Assembly (NCBI RefSeq): GCF_002101735.1
Contig: NZ_LQPE01000138.1
Span: forward strand, 1 to 64,000
Direction: 5' to 3'
DNA length: 64,000 nt
Source: Mycobacterium kyorinense
GTDB lineage: Bacteria > Actinomycetota > Actinomycetes > Mycobacteriales > Mycobacteriaceae
A program made the position numbers and the translations under genes. A model generated the notes under the pieces. The model did not search any database and was not told the DNA's origin. It saw nothing but the letters and a program-made list of their open reading frames with translations. Positions 1 to 7,979 of the stretch are shown here, piece by piece (within the stretch, counting starts at the first letter, position 1; each line of letters opens with the position of its first letter).

Positions 1-61
1 GGCACCGCCGCCTCCACCGCCCGAAGCCCCGGCACCACCCCCGCCGCCGCCGGCAGGCTAG
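1..61 (+). CDS. C-terminal tail of a Pro-rich protein (Rv3835-like), partial
   Basis: Only the last 19 codons lie in the window, read in the frame starting at base 2 and ending at TAG 59-61. They encode almost only Pro and Ala with one Glu, ending in Ala-Gly. By gene order (Rv3835 precedes Rv3836 in M. tuberculosis) this should be the end of the Rv3835-type conserved membrane protein. The function cannot be judged from this fragment. The next gene starts 4 bp downstream, so the two are probably cotranscribed. Confidence 0.5.
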   Translation, partial: APPPPPPEAPAPPPPPPAG

Positions 62-65
62 CCGG

Positions 66-416
66 GTGGCGGTGCGGATGGATCCGCAGCGGTTCGACGA
101 GCTGGTCTCCGACGCGTTGGACCTCATTCCGCCCGAGCTGGCCGCGGTGATGGACAACGTCGTCGTGCTGGTCTCCGACCGCCATCCCGGCGACGCCGAG
201 TTGCTCGGGCTGTACGAAGGTGTCGCTTTGACCGAGCGGGACTCCAACTACGCCGGGTCGCTGCCGGACACCATCACGATCTACCGCGACGCGCTGCTCG
301 ACATCTGCGACTCCGACGACGAGGTCGTCGACGAGGTCAAGATCACCGTGATCCACGAGATCGCCCACCATTTCGGCATCGACGACGACGGGCTGCACGA
401 ATTGGGCTGGGCCTGA
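66..416 (+). CDS. Small minimal-zincin metallopeptidase (Rv3836-like)
   Basis: Predicted 116 aa. The C-terminal half carries HEIAHHFGID (residues 97-106), an HExxHxxGxxD zinc-binding signature with His97, Glu98, His101 and Asp106. This is typical of the minimal MMP-like zincin family (Zincin_1, PF06262). The small size and absence of a signal peptide fit a cytoplasmic protein; substrates of the family are unknown. GTG at 66 follows the previous stop by 4 bp. ATG at 78 (MDPQRF) is an equally plausible start. Confidence 0.85.
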   Translation: MAVRMDPQRFDELVSDALDLIPPELAAVMDNVVVLVSDRHPGDAELLGLYEGVALTERDSNYAGSLPDTITIYRDALLDICDSDDEVVDEVKITVIHEIAHHFGIDDDGLHELGWA

Positions 417-480
417 TTTAACCGGCGCCGGCCGGGCGCGGCATCGCCGATCTGTCGGCGCCGAGTGCTAAGAACGGCGC

Positions 481-672
481 ATGGACACAAGCTGCCGCGA
501 CTGCCGGGCAGGCTTGGATCACTGCCACGGCACCGTCATTCGCCATTCGCTGCGCCGCTCGGAGTGCACCGAGGACGGCTGCGCCAGCCCGGAAATACTG
601 CCGCACGCCTTCGTCGTGGACTGCGACGCCATCGGTTGCGGGTGCGCCGAGGCTGCGGCACTCGCAGTCTGA
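481..672 (+). CDS. Small cysteine-rich protein, function unknown
   Basis: Predicted 63 aa with eight Cys (residues 5, 8, 15, 29, 34, 48, 53, 55) and several His. CxxC near the N-terminus and CGC near the C-terminus suggest a small metal- or disulfide-stabilised domain. There is no signal peptide. The regular Cys pattern and the ATG start make it likely to be real, although it overlaps shadow frames. It lies between the Rv3836-like metallopeptidase and the convergent phosphatase gene. No function is assigned. Confidence 0.6.
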   Translation: MDTSCRDCRAGLDHCHGTVIRHSLRRSECTEDGCASPEILPHAFVVDCDAIGCGCAEAAALAV

Positions 673-678
673 GCCGCG

Positions 679-1368
679 TCAGCCCATCGGATCGGTGCTG
701 GATTCGACGGCGTCGGCGACGGGTGTGGCCGCCGGCTCCGGGTAGAACGGCGGCGTCAGCGCGCCCCACTGCACGCAGCTCCAGCGTCCGTCGGTGACCG
801 GCGTCAACACCACCGACTCGGCGTTGCCCAGGTGGTGGTCCAGCACAAAGCTGCCGTCGACCCCGGCCAGCACCGCTGCGGTCAGCCGGATGGCCGCGCC
901 GTGGCTGACCACGACGATGTCGCTGGTCCAGTCGTCGTCGTCCAGATAGCGCATCCGCAGATCGGTCAACACCGGCACGTAGCGGTCCAGCACCTGCTCG
1001 GCGCTCTCCCCGCCGGGCAGCGGCACATCGAGCTCGCCTTTATGCCAGCGCTCGTAGATCGCGTTGAATGCGGCCACGGCGTCGTCGTCGCTGCGGTCTT
1101 CCAGATCGCCGACCTGAACTTCGTGGATTCCCGCGACTTCGCGTGGCGCAAGGTTGACCTCGCTGCCGATCTCGGCGGCGGTCTGGGCGGCCCGCACGGC
1201 CACCGAATGCACCAGCAGACCGGGCCGGCGCAGACCATTGCGGGCGAACGCACGGGCCTGGTCGCGGCCCAGCGGGGTCAACTCGGTGCCGGGCGGCCGG
1301 GTGTCCAACCGGCGATCGACGTTGCCGTAGGACTGTCCGTGCCGCACCAACACCAGCCGACCGCTCAT
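679..1368 (-). CDS. Histidine phosphatase (phosphoglycerate mutase) family, Rv3837c-like
   Basis: Predicted 229 aa. The N-terminus has LVLVRHGQS (residues 5-13), the RHG phosphohistidine signature, and a second catalytic His lies in VVVSHGAA (152-159). Members hydrolyse phosphate esters or act as mutases; the substrate here is not evident. ATG at 1368 overlaps the pheA stop codon by 4 bp (ATGA), so it should be translationally coupled to pheA. The same pair exists as Rv3838c-Rv3837c in M. tuberculosis. The last 20 residues are Pro/Ala/Ser-rich and look disordered. Confidence 0.9.
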   Translation of the reverse strand: MSGRLVLVRHGQSYGNVDRRLDTRPPGTELTPLGRDQARAFARNGLRRPGLLVHSVAVRAAQTAAEIGSEVNLAPREVAGIHEVQVGDLEDRSDDDAVAAFNAIYERWHKGELDVPLPGGESAEQVLDRYVPVLTDLRMRYLDDDDWTSDIVVVSHGAAIRLTAAVLAGVDGSFVLDHHLGNAESVVLTPVTDGRWSCVQWGALTPPFYPEPAATPVADAVESSTDPMG

Positions 1369-2288
1369 CGCCCCGGCTCCCGCAACCGCGCCAGCCAGCG
1401 TGAGGCCTCGTCCAACTGCGGCGGCGGCACGCCGGCGGCCACGCCCGTCGGCCAGGAACCCAGATAGCGCACATCCGCACAACGACGGTAAAGCGCCTTG
1501 AGTGCCTCGGCGATCGCGTCGTCGTCGATGTGGCCGACCCAGTCCAGGAAAAACACGTAGGTGCCCAACTCTGTTCGGGTGGGCCGTGATTCGATGCGGG
1601 TCAGGTCGATGTCGCGGATCCCCACTTCGGACAGCGCCGTGACCAGCGCCCCGGGCGCGTTGTCGATCCGCAAGATCACCGACGTGCGGTCCGCGCCGGT
1701 ACGGGGTGGCGGCGGGCCCGGCGGGCCGGCCAGGACGAAGCGGGTGCGGGCGTTGGCTTCGTCGACGACACCGTCGGCCAGCGTCGCCAGCCCGCGATAG
1801 GCGGCGGCCAGCGGCGAGCTCACCGCGGCGTCCACCACGCCGTCGACGACCTGCTGCGCGGCGTCGGCGTTGGAGTTGGCCGGGCGCAGCTCGACGCCGG
1901 GCAGATGCGCGGCCACCCACCGCCGCACCTGCGCGGCCGCGACCGGGAAGGCGGCCAGCGTGCGCACCTCCTCGACGCTGCGGCCGGGTTTGACCACGAT
2001 GGAAAACGCGACGTCCAAGGTGATCTCGGCGAACACCTGCAGCGGCGATCCCATCGCCAGGCTGTCCAGTGTCGGCATCACCGAGCCGTCGATCGAGTTC
2101 TCGATCGGCACGCAGGCGTAGTCGGCCCGGCCGTCGCGCACGGCATCCAGCGCCGCCGGCGTGCTCTCGGTGGGGATCGGCTGCACGCCGTCCTCGCCGC
2201 GCTGGGGAATCATGCCGGCGTCGGTCATCCGCAACAGCGCCGCCTCGGTGAACGTCCCTTCGGGACCGAGATACGCGATGCGAGCCAC
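1365..2288 (-). CDS. pheA: Prephenate dehydratase
   Basis: Predicted 307 aa. Converts prephenate to phenylpyruvate in phenylalanine synthesis. The N-terminal catalytic domain begins RIAYLGPEGTF (3-13) and contains the conserved ENSIDGS loop (63-69) and the TRF motif (182-184), whose Thr is catalytic in this family. A C-terminal ACT domain (about 200-285) with ESRPTR (233-238) is the Phe-binding regulatory module, so feedback inhibition by Phe is expected. It is a monofunctional enzyme without chorismate mutase. It is divergent from the iron-box gene and overlaps the phosphatase gene downstream. Confidence 0.96.
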   Translation of the reverse strand: MARIAYLGPEGTFTEAALLRMTDAGMIPQRGEDGVQPIPTESTPAALDAVRDGRADYACVPIENSIDGSVMPTLDSLAMGSPLQVFAEITLDVAFSIVVKPGRSVEEVRTLAAFPVAAAQVRRWVAAHLPGVELRPANSNADAAQQVVDGVVDAAVSSPLAAAYRGLATLADGVVDEANARTRFVLAGPPGPPPPRTGADRTSVILRIDNAPGALVTALSEVGIRDIDLTRIESRPTRTELGTYVFFLDWVGHIDDDAIAEALKALYRRCADVRYLGSWPTGVAAGVPPPQLDEASRWLARLREPGR

Positions 2289-2337
2289 GACAAAACCCTA
2301 TCGGGTGCAGAGCCTTGCGCCGTTCGCCGCGATCTAG

Positions 2338-2356
2338 TTAAGTTAGGCTTACCTCA
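2338..2356 (+). promoter_or_regulatory. IdeR iron box
   Basis: The 19-mer TTAAGTTAGGCTTACCTCA matches the mycobacterial IdeR consensus TTAGGTTAGGCTAACCTAA at 16 of 19 positions. It ends 18 bp before the start codon of the DUF2470 gene. IdeR with Fe2+ would be expected to repress this gene in iron-replete cells; the M. tuberculosis counterpart Rv3839 is reported as IdeR-controlled. The divergent pheA start is 50 bp away and could also be touched. Confidence 0.85.
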
Positions 2357-2374
2357 CTTAAAGGAAGGTGATCG

Positions 2375-3154
2375 ATGACCCTCGCTCCCTGCGCCGCGCC
2401 GACGACCGCCGAGCGGATCCGCAGCACCTGCCTCCGGGCCACCGGCGCGCTGCTGGCGATCGAGGGCGCCGACCCGGTCACCACGCCGCTGCACCACCTG
2501 CTCAGCGACGGGTCGTTCGCCGTGGCGGTGTCGCTCGACGCCGCGGCGCCGTCGGGGGCGCAGGCCGTGTTGGAACTGGCCGACTACGCGCCGCTGCCGC
2601 TGCGTGAGCCGGTGCGCTCGCTGGTGTGGATTCGCGGGCGACTCCAGCAGCTGCCGATGCCGGCGGTGCCCGCCATGCTCGACCTGATCGCCGCCGAGGA
2701 CCCGAACCCTGCCCTGCTGCAAATCCAGACGGCCGCCTCGAGGCCGCCCGCCGACGGCGACACCCGCTATGCGCTGCTTCGGCTGGAGATCGAGTCGGTG
2801 GTGGTGACCGACGCGACGGGCGCCGAGTCCGTCGGCGTCGCGGACCTGCTGGCCGCCCGGCCGGACCCGTTCTGTGCGCTCGAGTCGTGCTGGATTCGCC
2901 ACCTCGACAGCGCGCATCGCGACGTCGTCGCGCGCCTGGCCTCCCGGCTGCCCGCCCGGCTGCGCCGCGGCGACGTGCGGCCGCTGGGCATCGACCGCTA
3001 CGGGGTGCGGCTGCGGATCGAAAGCGCCGACGGCGACCGCGACGTGCGGCTGCCGTTCCGTAAGCCGGTCGACGACGTGGTGGGCCTCAGCCAGGCCATC
3101 CGGGTGTTGATGGGTTGCCCGTTTGTGAACGGTCTGCGAGCGCGCCGGGACTAG
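2375..3154 (+). CDS. DUF2470-type iron-regulated protein (Rv3839-like)
   Basis: Predicted 259 aa, soluble. The C-terminal region (about 175-245, with DVRPLGIDRYGVRLRI) looks like a DUF2470 domain. That domain is shared with haem-utilisation and pyridoxamine-oxidase-like split-barrel proteins. The N-terminal half resembles the flavin-binding split-barrel portion of such proteins. An IdeR box overlaps the promoter and an AAGGAAGGTG Shine-Dalgarno precedes ATG 2375. The likely role is iron or haem metabolism; the exact activity is unknown. Confidence 0.8.
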   Translation: MTLAPCAAPTTAERIRSTCLRATGALLAIEGADPVTTPLHHLLSDGSFAVAVSLDAAAPSGAQAVLELADYAPLPLREPVRSLVWIRGRLQQLPMPAVPAMLDLIAAEDPNPALLQIQTAASRPPADGDTRYALLRLEIESVVVTDATGAESVGVADLLAARPDPFCALESCWIRHLDSAHRDVVARLASRLPARLRRGDVRPLGIDRYGVRLRIESADGDRDVRLPFRKPVDDVVGLSQAIRVLMGCPFVNGLRARRD

Positions 3155-3181
3155 AGGCCGAGGTCCGGTTACCGTGTCGAG

Positions 3182-3943
3182 GTGACCGCGCCCGAGGACC
3201 AGTTGGTGCAGCGACGAACGCTGCGCATCGAGGTCGTCGTCGTCCTGGGCGTCACCTTCGGCGTCAGCGCCGTCACCGCGATCCTGCAACTCACCGACGC
3301 GGTGCTGCGTAACCTGAGCGCCCAGCGGATCCCGCTCAACCCGCGGCGGTCCTACTTCGACCTGGTCGACCTCGGCTTGAACGCGGCGGTAGTCGCGCAG
3401 CTGATCGCGTGGGGCGGGCTCGGGCTGTACCTGCTGTGGCGTGGCGGTTTGCGGCCGGCAGCAATCGGATTGGGGCGCTTTTCCTGGCGTGCCGATCTGG
3501 GCGGCGGCGTCGGCCTGGCCGCGTTGATCGGGCTGCCCGGGCTCGGGCTGTATGTCGCGGCGCGGATGCTGGGCCTTAACGCCTCGGTGATCCCGTCGAG
3601 TCTCAGCGACACCTGGTGGCGCATCCCGATGCTGGTGGCCGCCGCGTTCGCCAACGGGTGGGCCGAAGAAGTCATCGTCGTCGGCTACCTGATCACCCGG
3701 CTGCGGCAGCTGGACGTGTCCGGCGGCGCGGCGCTGATCTACTCCAGCCTGCTGCGCGGCGCCTACCACCTCTACCAGGGTTTCGGCGCCGGGCTGGGCA
3801 ACCTGGCGATGGGGCTGGTATTCGGCTACGTCTGGCAGCGCACCGGCCGGCTGTGGCCGCTGGTGATCGCCCACGGGCTGATCGACACCGTCGCGTTCGT
3901 CGGCTACGCCCTTCTGCGCGGTCACCTCGGGTGGTTGCACTGA
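3182..3943 (+). CDS. CPBP-family intramembrane metalloprotease
   Basis: Predicted 253 aa, with about six to seven hydrophobic segments. WAEEVIVVGYLITRL (residues 160-174) is the Glu-Glu-xxx-Gly/Arg motif of CPBP (Abi/CAAX protease) enzymes. A later His in SLLRGAYHLYQG and one in VIAHGLIDT supply the remaining metal ligands. These proteins sit in the cytoplasmic membrane and may process prenylated proteins or act in signalling. GTG at 3182 is the chosen start. The stop overlaps the start of the LCP gene by one base (TGATG), indicating an operon. Confidence 0.85.
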   Translation: MTAPEDQLVQRRTLRIEVVVVLGVTFGVSAVTAILQLTDAVLRNLSAQRIPLNPRRSYFDLVDLGLNAAVVAQLIAWGGLGLYLLWRGGLRPAAIGLGRFSWRADLGGGVGLAALIGLPGLGLYVAARMLGLNASVIPSSLSDTWWRIPMLVAAAFANGWAEEVIVVGYLITRLRQLDVSGGAALIYSSLLRGAYHLYQGFGAGLGNLAMGLVFGYVWQRTGRLWPLVIAHGLIDTVAFVGYALLRGHLGWLH

Positions 3944-5043
3944 TGACCGGCCAGCACCCCCGCCGAGAACCGCCGCCCCTGATCCCCCGCGACCCCAGCT
4001 ATCGCCGGCCGGCGCCGCCGCCCCCGCCCTCTCCGCCGCCCCGTCGACCGCCGGCGCAACCGGCCGCGCCCCGAGCTCGTCGCAAACGCGCATGGGGTCA
4101 AGTGATTGCGCTGAGCCTGCTGATCGCGGTGTTGCTGTTCGGTGCCGGCATCCTCGGCGGCACGCTGTGGATGGACACCGTCCTGCACCGCACACCGGTG
4201 CTGACCGACTATCCGGGCCGCCCGGCCGCCGGGCGCGGCACCACCTGGCTACTGGTCGGCTCGGACAGCCGCCAGGGTCTGACCGTCGAGCAGCAGCAGG
4301 CCCTGGCCACCGGCGGCGACATCGGCAACGGCCGCACCGACACCATCCTGCTGGTCCACGTGCCGGCCATCGGGTCGGCCACTCCCACGACGATGGTGTC
4401 GATTCCGCGCGACTCCTATGTGCCGATACCCGGGTACGGCCGCGACAAGATCAACGCGGCCTTCGCGATGGGCGGTGCGCCTTTACTGGCCCAGACCGTC
4501 GAGCAGGCCACCGGGGTCCGGCTCGACCACTACGCCGAAGTCGGTTTCAGCGGGTTCGCCGACCTCGTCGACGCGCTCGGCGGAGTGACCGCCTGCCCCA
4601 GCGCCCCGATCGACGACCCGCTGGCCGGAATCAGCCTGCCGGCCGGTTGCCAGAAGCTCGACGGCCCCAACGCACTCGGCTATGTCCGCACACGCGCGAC
4701 GCCGCGGGCCGACCTCGACCGGATGGCCAACCAGCGGCAGTTCATGTCGGCGCTGCTGCACCGCGCCACCAGCCCGGGCGTATGGCTCAACCCGTGGCGG
4801 TGGTATTCGGTGCCGCACGCCGCCGCCGACGCCCTGACCGTCGACCAAGGCGACCACGTCTGGGACCTTGCCCGGTTGGGCTGGTCGCTGCATGGCGCGA
4901 CGACCACGCTGACTGTGCCGATCGGCGAATTCACCGGCAGCGACGCCGGCTCGGTCGTGGTGTGGGATCACGACGCGGCGGCCCACCTGTTCGACGCGCT
5001 GGCCGCGGACGCGCCCGTACCGGCTCTCGACGGCCAACCGTAG
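3943..5043 (+). CDS. LytR-CpsA-Psr (LCP) family cell-wall ligase (Rv3840-region)
   Basis: Predicted 366 aa. A Pro-rich cytoplasmic N-terminus (1-48) is followed by one membrane segment (about 52-75) and an extracellular LCP domain. That domain begins TWLLVGSDSR (101-110) and contains the signature SIPRDSYVPIPGYGRDKINA. Family members attach arabinogalactan or other glycopolymers to peptidoglycan using polyprenyl-phosphate substrates. ATG 3943 overlaps the protease stop, so the pair is coupled. M. tuberculosis has a much shorter gene (Rv3840) at the equivalent place, as I recall. No bfrB follows, unlike that species. Confidence 0.88.
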   Translation: MTGQHPRREPPPLIPRDPSYRRPAPPPPPSPPPRRPPAQPAAPRARRKRAWGQVIALSLLIAVLLFGAGILGGTLWMDTVLHRTPVLTDYPGRPAAGRGTTWLLVGSDSRQGLTVEQQQALATGGDIGNGRTDTILLVHVPAIGSATPTTMVSIPRDSYVPIPGYGRDKINAAFAMGGAPLLAQTVEQATGVRLDHYAEVGFSGFADLVDALGGVTACPSAPIDDPLAGISLPAGCQKLDGPNALGYVRTRATPRADLDRMANQRQFMSALLHRATSPGVWLNPWRWYSVPHAAADALTVDQGDHVWDLARLGWSLHGATTTLTVPIGEFTGSDAGSVVVWDHDAAAHLFDALAADAPVPALDGQP

Positions 5044-5049
5044 AGCGGT

Positions 5050-5874
5050 CTAGTCCAACCCTGCGCCCGTCAGCCCGTCCTGCAGCCAGGCCTTGACCCG
5101 GCCGGGGTGACGGGTGGCCAGCCACGCCACCCCCACTTCCCGGCAGAATCTGACGTCGTCGTAATGGTCGACGTTCCAGCAGTACAGCGCCCGCCCCTGG
5201 GCCGCGGCGCGGTCGACGAGCTCGGGATGCTCACGAAGCGTCGCAATCGACGGCCCAACAGCGGTGGCGCCGACGGCGCTGGCCGCGCTGCTGCCCAGGT
5301 ATCGGGCGGCCTTGCCGAGCAGCACCGTGGGCAGCAGCGGTGCGGCGCGACGGATACGCCACATGGCGGCCGCCGAAAACGACATCACCACCGCGCGGGA
5401 GCGGTCCGCGGAAGCGGGCGTGGCGATCCGGAAACGCTGCAGCAGCGCCAACACCTTGCTTTCCACCAGGGCGCCGTAGCGCACCGGGTGCTTGGTTTCG
5501 ATGAAGATCTTCACCGGCCGGTTCCAGTCCAGCACCAGCGCGACGAGCGAGTCGAGCGTCAGCAGTCCGCTGTCGCCGTGCGCCCCGTCGGGACGCCAGC
5601 TGTCGTGCCAGGCCCCGTATTCCAGCTCACGCAGTTCGGCCAGCGTCATCGTGCTGACCAGACCGGCGCCGGTGGACGTGCGGTCCAGCCGACGGTCGTG
5701 CACACAGACCAAGTGGCCGTCCCGGGTGAGCCGGACATCGCATTCGACGCCGTCGGCGCCCTCCTTGAGCGCGAGATCGTATGCGGCCAGGGTATGTTCC
5801 GGCCGAGAAGCCGAGGCGCCGCGATGGGCTACCACGTGTGGGTGCCGGGCGAGCACCTCGTCGGCCCGCGTCAT
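5050..5874 (-). CDS. glpQ1: Glycerophosphodiester phosphodiesterase
   Basis: Predicted 274 aa, the length of M. tuberculosis GlpQ1 (Rv3842c). Hydrolyses glycerophosphodiesters to glycerol-3-phosphate and an alcohol. It has the GDPD signature: HRGAS (17-21, catalytic His17), PEHT, then DGVECDV (41-47, metal-binding Glu44 and Asp46) and VHD (58-60, catalytic His59). No signal peptide is visible. ATG 5874 is used rather than the longer frame because it matches the family N-terminus. It is convergent with the LCP gene and directly follows the DUF4328 protein gene. Confidence 0.94.
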   Translation of the reverse strand: MTRADEVLARHPHVVAHRGASASRPEHTLAAYDLALKEGADGVECDVRLTRDGHLVCVHDRRLDRTSTGAGLVSTMTLAELRELEYGAWHDSWRPDGAHGDSGLLTLDSLVALVLDWNRPVKIFIETKHPVRYGALVESKVLALLQRFRIATPASADRSRAVVMSFSAAAMWRIRRAAPLLPTVLLGKAARYLGSSAASAVGATAVGPSIATLREHPELVDRAAAQGRALYCWNVDHYDDVRFCREVGVAWLATRHPGRVKAWLQDGLTGAGLD

Positions 5875-5878
5875 ATCC

Positions 5879-6904
5879 CTATGCTGCCGGTTCCTCGCCC
5901 TCCGACTCAACAGCCGGAGCGGATCCCGGCGCGTCGCCGCGATCGTCGGCGACCACCACCCAGCGATGCGCGGGCCGTTCGACCGGTTTGCGCTCGAAGC
6001 CCTCGAACACCCGCCCGGCTGCGGCCACGGCAGCGGCGGCCACCAGGTAGGCAAATATTGTCGTCACGGTGTTGTCGGCGATGCCCTGGGCATCTTGCGC
6101 CCGGCTGGTCGCGATGGCGAAGATCGACACCGCCGTACTGATCACCCAGACGATCCACCACAGCAGGATGGGTTTGCGCAGCCGCGGCAGGACGTCTTCG
6201 GTGGCGGCCAGTTCGATGACGTACACCGGCGCCCACAGCAGGTTCACCAGCGGTATGAAGCACCCGGCCCACAGCGCCCGTGCCGACCGCGGCTCGGGCA
6301 GGCCGTAATGCGCGAACGCGGCGGCGCGGCGGGCGATCAGCCATCGGATCAGGACCACGGCGCAGGTGATCACCATCGCGATGGCGGCGGCGCTGGCCAA
6401 CACGCCAAGCCAGAGCGCGGCGCCCGCCACCCACGGGTTGAGCAGGGTGCCGCGGTTGATGATCAGCAGCAGATAGCGCACGAAATGCACCAGCGCCGCG
6501 ATGCCGAGCACGACGAGAGTGGCGAACAGGGTGGTGCGCACGCGCGCCGCCGACGGGCCGGGCGGCACGGCCGCGGCCGGCGTCGCCGCGCCTGGTTCGA
6601 CGCGATCGACCAGTCCCCATCGCGGTATGACCGCGTAGCGGGGGGTGGGTCCCAGTGGCCGCCGCCGGCGCCGCGGCGGCGGTGGCGCGCCGGGCCGCAC
6701 GGCGATCCATCGGTAACCCGGCGGCAGCCGCGGCGGCATCCGCCGGCCGGCCGTGGGTGCGGCGCTCCGAGCGCTCCACCGCGGGTCGACCGCCTGCCCC
6801 TCGGGGGACGGCGGCAGCAGCGTCCCGCGGCACCGCGGGCACCACACCCGCTGGCGGTCACGCACGTTCCAGCGTGTGCCGCACTGAGAGCACGCTTGGA
6901 TCAT
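5879..6904 (-). CDS. DUF4328 membrane protein with zinc ribbon (Rv3843c-like)
   Basis: Predicted 341 aa. The N-terminus has two Cys pairs (CSQCG at 5-9 and CPRC at 22-25), a zinc ribbon. A Pro/Arg-rich stretch (about 55-95) follows, then about six transmembrane helices forming a DUF4328 domain, and an acidic C-terminal tail. The function is unknown; the layout suggests a membrane protein with a cytoplasmic metal-bound head. ATG 6904 is chosen because it begins exactly at the zinc ribbon. The stop is 4 bp from the glpQ1 start, so the two are probably cotranscribed. Confidence 0.85.
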   Translation of the reverse strand: MIQACSQCGTRWNVRDRQRVWCPRCRGTLLPPSPEGQAVDPRWSARSAAPTAGRRMPPRLPPGYRWIAVRPGAPPPPRRRRRPLGPTPRYAVIPRWGLVDRVEPGAATPAAAVPPGPSAARVRTTLFATLVVLGIAALVHFVRYLLLIINRGTLLNPWVAGAALWLGVLASAAAIAMVITCAVVLIRWLIARRAAAFAHYGLPEPRSARALWAGCFIPLVNLLWAPVYVIELAATEDVLPRLRKPILLWWIVWVISTAVSIFAIATSRAQDAQGIADNTVTTIFAYLVAAAAVAAAGRVFEGFERKPVERPAHRWVVVADDRGDAPGSAPAVESEGEEPAA

Positions 6905-6945
6905 GAGCGCCAGCTTAAAGCGTGTCGGAAGCGGTGGCTCGGTCC

Positions 6946-7290
6946 TCAGACGCTGCCCGGGCCGCCGCCGTCGGTGACCACCGGGCGCCCGGCGCCCGCC
7001 CACGCCAACATGCCGCCGCTGACGTTGACCGGTCGGTACCCGTTTTGCTGGAAGTACTGCGCTACCCGCAGGGACCTGCCGCCGGCATGGCAGATGACGT
7101 ACAGCTCGGCCTGGGGGTCGATCTCGTCGAGGCGCGCCGGCACTTCGGCGATCGGGATGTGTTGGGCGCCGGCGATGTGGCCACGTTTCCACTCGTCGTC
7201 CTCGCGCACGTCGAGCAACACTGCCGCCGAGCCGAATTCGGTCGGCAGGGCGGCAATATCCGTCTGGGCAACCACCGGTTCAGCAGGCAT
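6946..7290 (-). CDS. Single-domain rhodanese-like sulfurtransferase
   Basis: Predicted 114 aa from ATG 7290; an in-frame GTG at 7347 would add 19 basic residues. It has the rhodanese features VLLDVREDDEWKRGHI near the start and the active-site loop CHAGGRS with the catalytic Cys. These enzymes transfer sulfane sulfur from thiosulfate or persulfides; the partner is unknown. It is cytoplasmic and upstream of the DUF4328-glpQ1 pair on the same strand, 41 bp away. Confidence 0.9.
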   Translation of the reverse strand: MPAEPVVAQTDIAALPTEFGSAAVLLDVREDDEWKRGHIAGAQHIPIAEVPARLDEIDPQAELYVICHAGGRSLRVAQYFQQNGYRPVNVSGGMLAWAGAGRPVVTDGGGPGSV

Positions 7291-7350
7291 GGGGTCGATC
7301 TTGGCACGCGCCGCCCGGCGGCGCAGAAGCCGCCGCTCAGCTACCACCGG

Positions 7351-7449
7351 CTATCCACAGTTTCCACAGGTTTATGCACAGCTCCGGTGTGCACCGCGCG
7401 GCCATTGACGGCGCGTCAATAGGCCCGGCGCAACGGTAGCTGTGGATAA
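7351..7449. promoter_or_regulatory. Cluster of DnaA-box-like sites
   Basis: The 380-bp gap between the rhodanese gene and the next small ORF holds no convincing gene but four DnaA-box-like 9-mers. They are CTATCCACA (7351-7359, one mismatch to TTATCCACA), GTTTCCACA (7360-7368, two mismatches), TTATGCACA (7372-7380, one mismatch) and TGTGGATAA (7441-7449, a perfect box on the minus strand). dnaA, dnaN and rpmH are not here, so this is more likely a DnaA-titrating or DnaA-regulated site than the origin itself. Confidence 0.5.
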
Positions 7450-7670
7450 CAGCGCAATAACGGGTCCGTCAATCGACAGCCCAACCACGCCGCGAGCGAA
7501 ATTCATCGCCGCGCTAAGCATCTCGCCGGGACGACGGCAACTGCTGGTCAGCGCCCTGACGCCGGTTCAATTTTTCCGGCGGTTCACGAGGCGTTATGAT
7601 CGCGACCACCGAAGTTGTTTGTGACTCATCTCACTGGGGGCGAGTTGGACGTGCAGATCAGGGTCATCCG

Positions 7671-7826
7671 ATGACGACGCAACCGGTCGGACCACAGTCG
7701 GCGACGTCGTCGCATTGGTACAGCAGTTCGCCTGCCTGTAACCGCTCGTACCTGCTCGCCGGTGTGCGCGCCGGTCTGATCGCCCTGGTTTTGCTGGCGG
7801 TCCTCGCCGTCATCGTGTTGGTCTGA
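7671..7826 (+). CDS. Small single-pass membrane protein, unknown
   Basis: Predicted 51 aa from ATG 7671; a longer in-frame GTG lies at 7596. A polar Ser/Thr-rich N-terminus (1-30) is followed by one strongly hydrophobic helix (about 33-51) running to the C-terminus. No recognised domain. It lies between the rhodanese gene and sodA, where M. tuberculosis also has small uncharacterised genes. The coding call rests on the clean hydrophobic segment and a plausible start only. Confidence 0.45.
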   Translation: MTTQPVGPQSATSSHWYSSSPACNRSYLLAGVRAGLIALVLLAVLAVIVLV

Positions 7827-7979
7827 ACACGCGCCCGCCGGGTATGCCCTTAGTGCACCCGTTGTTGCGGTGCGCGCAGTCATGGAGCAGGGTTGATCGT
7901 GTTGGGCTCGATTGCCCGGCGGCAACCTTGAGTGAGCATCAGAAGCAGGTCAGCAACGATTATCGAAGGAAGGAATCCC

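Noticed and set aside
2354..4195. 613-codon frame on the minus strand across the DUF2470, CPBP and LCP genes
   Set aside because: Composition is Arg/Gln/Gly/Pro-rich shadow of GC-rich codons, with no domain. The plus-strand genes have clear motifs and overlapping stops and starts.
7351..7449. Chromosomal replication origin
   Set aside because: The DnaA-box-like cluster is small, lacks dnaA/dnaN next to it and an obvious AT-rich unwinding tract, so oriC is not called.
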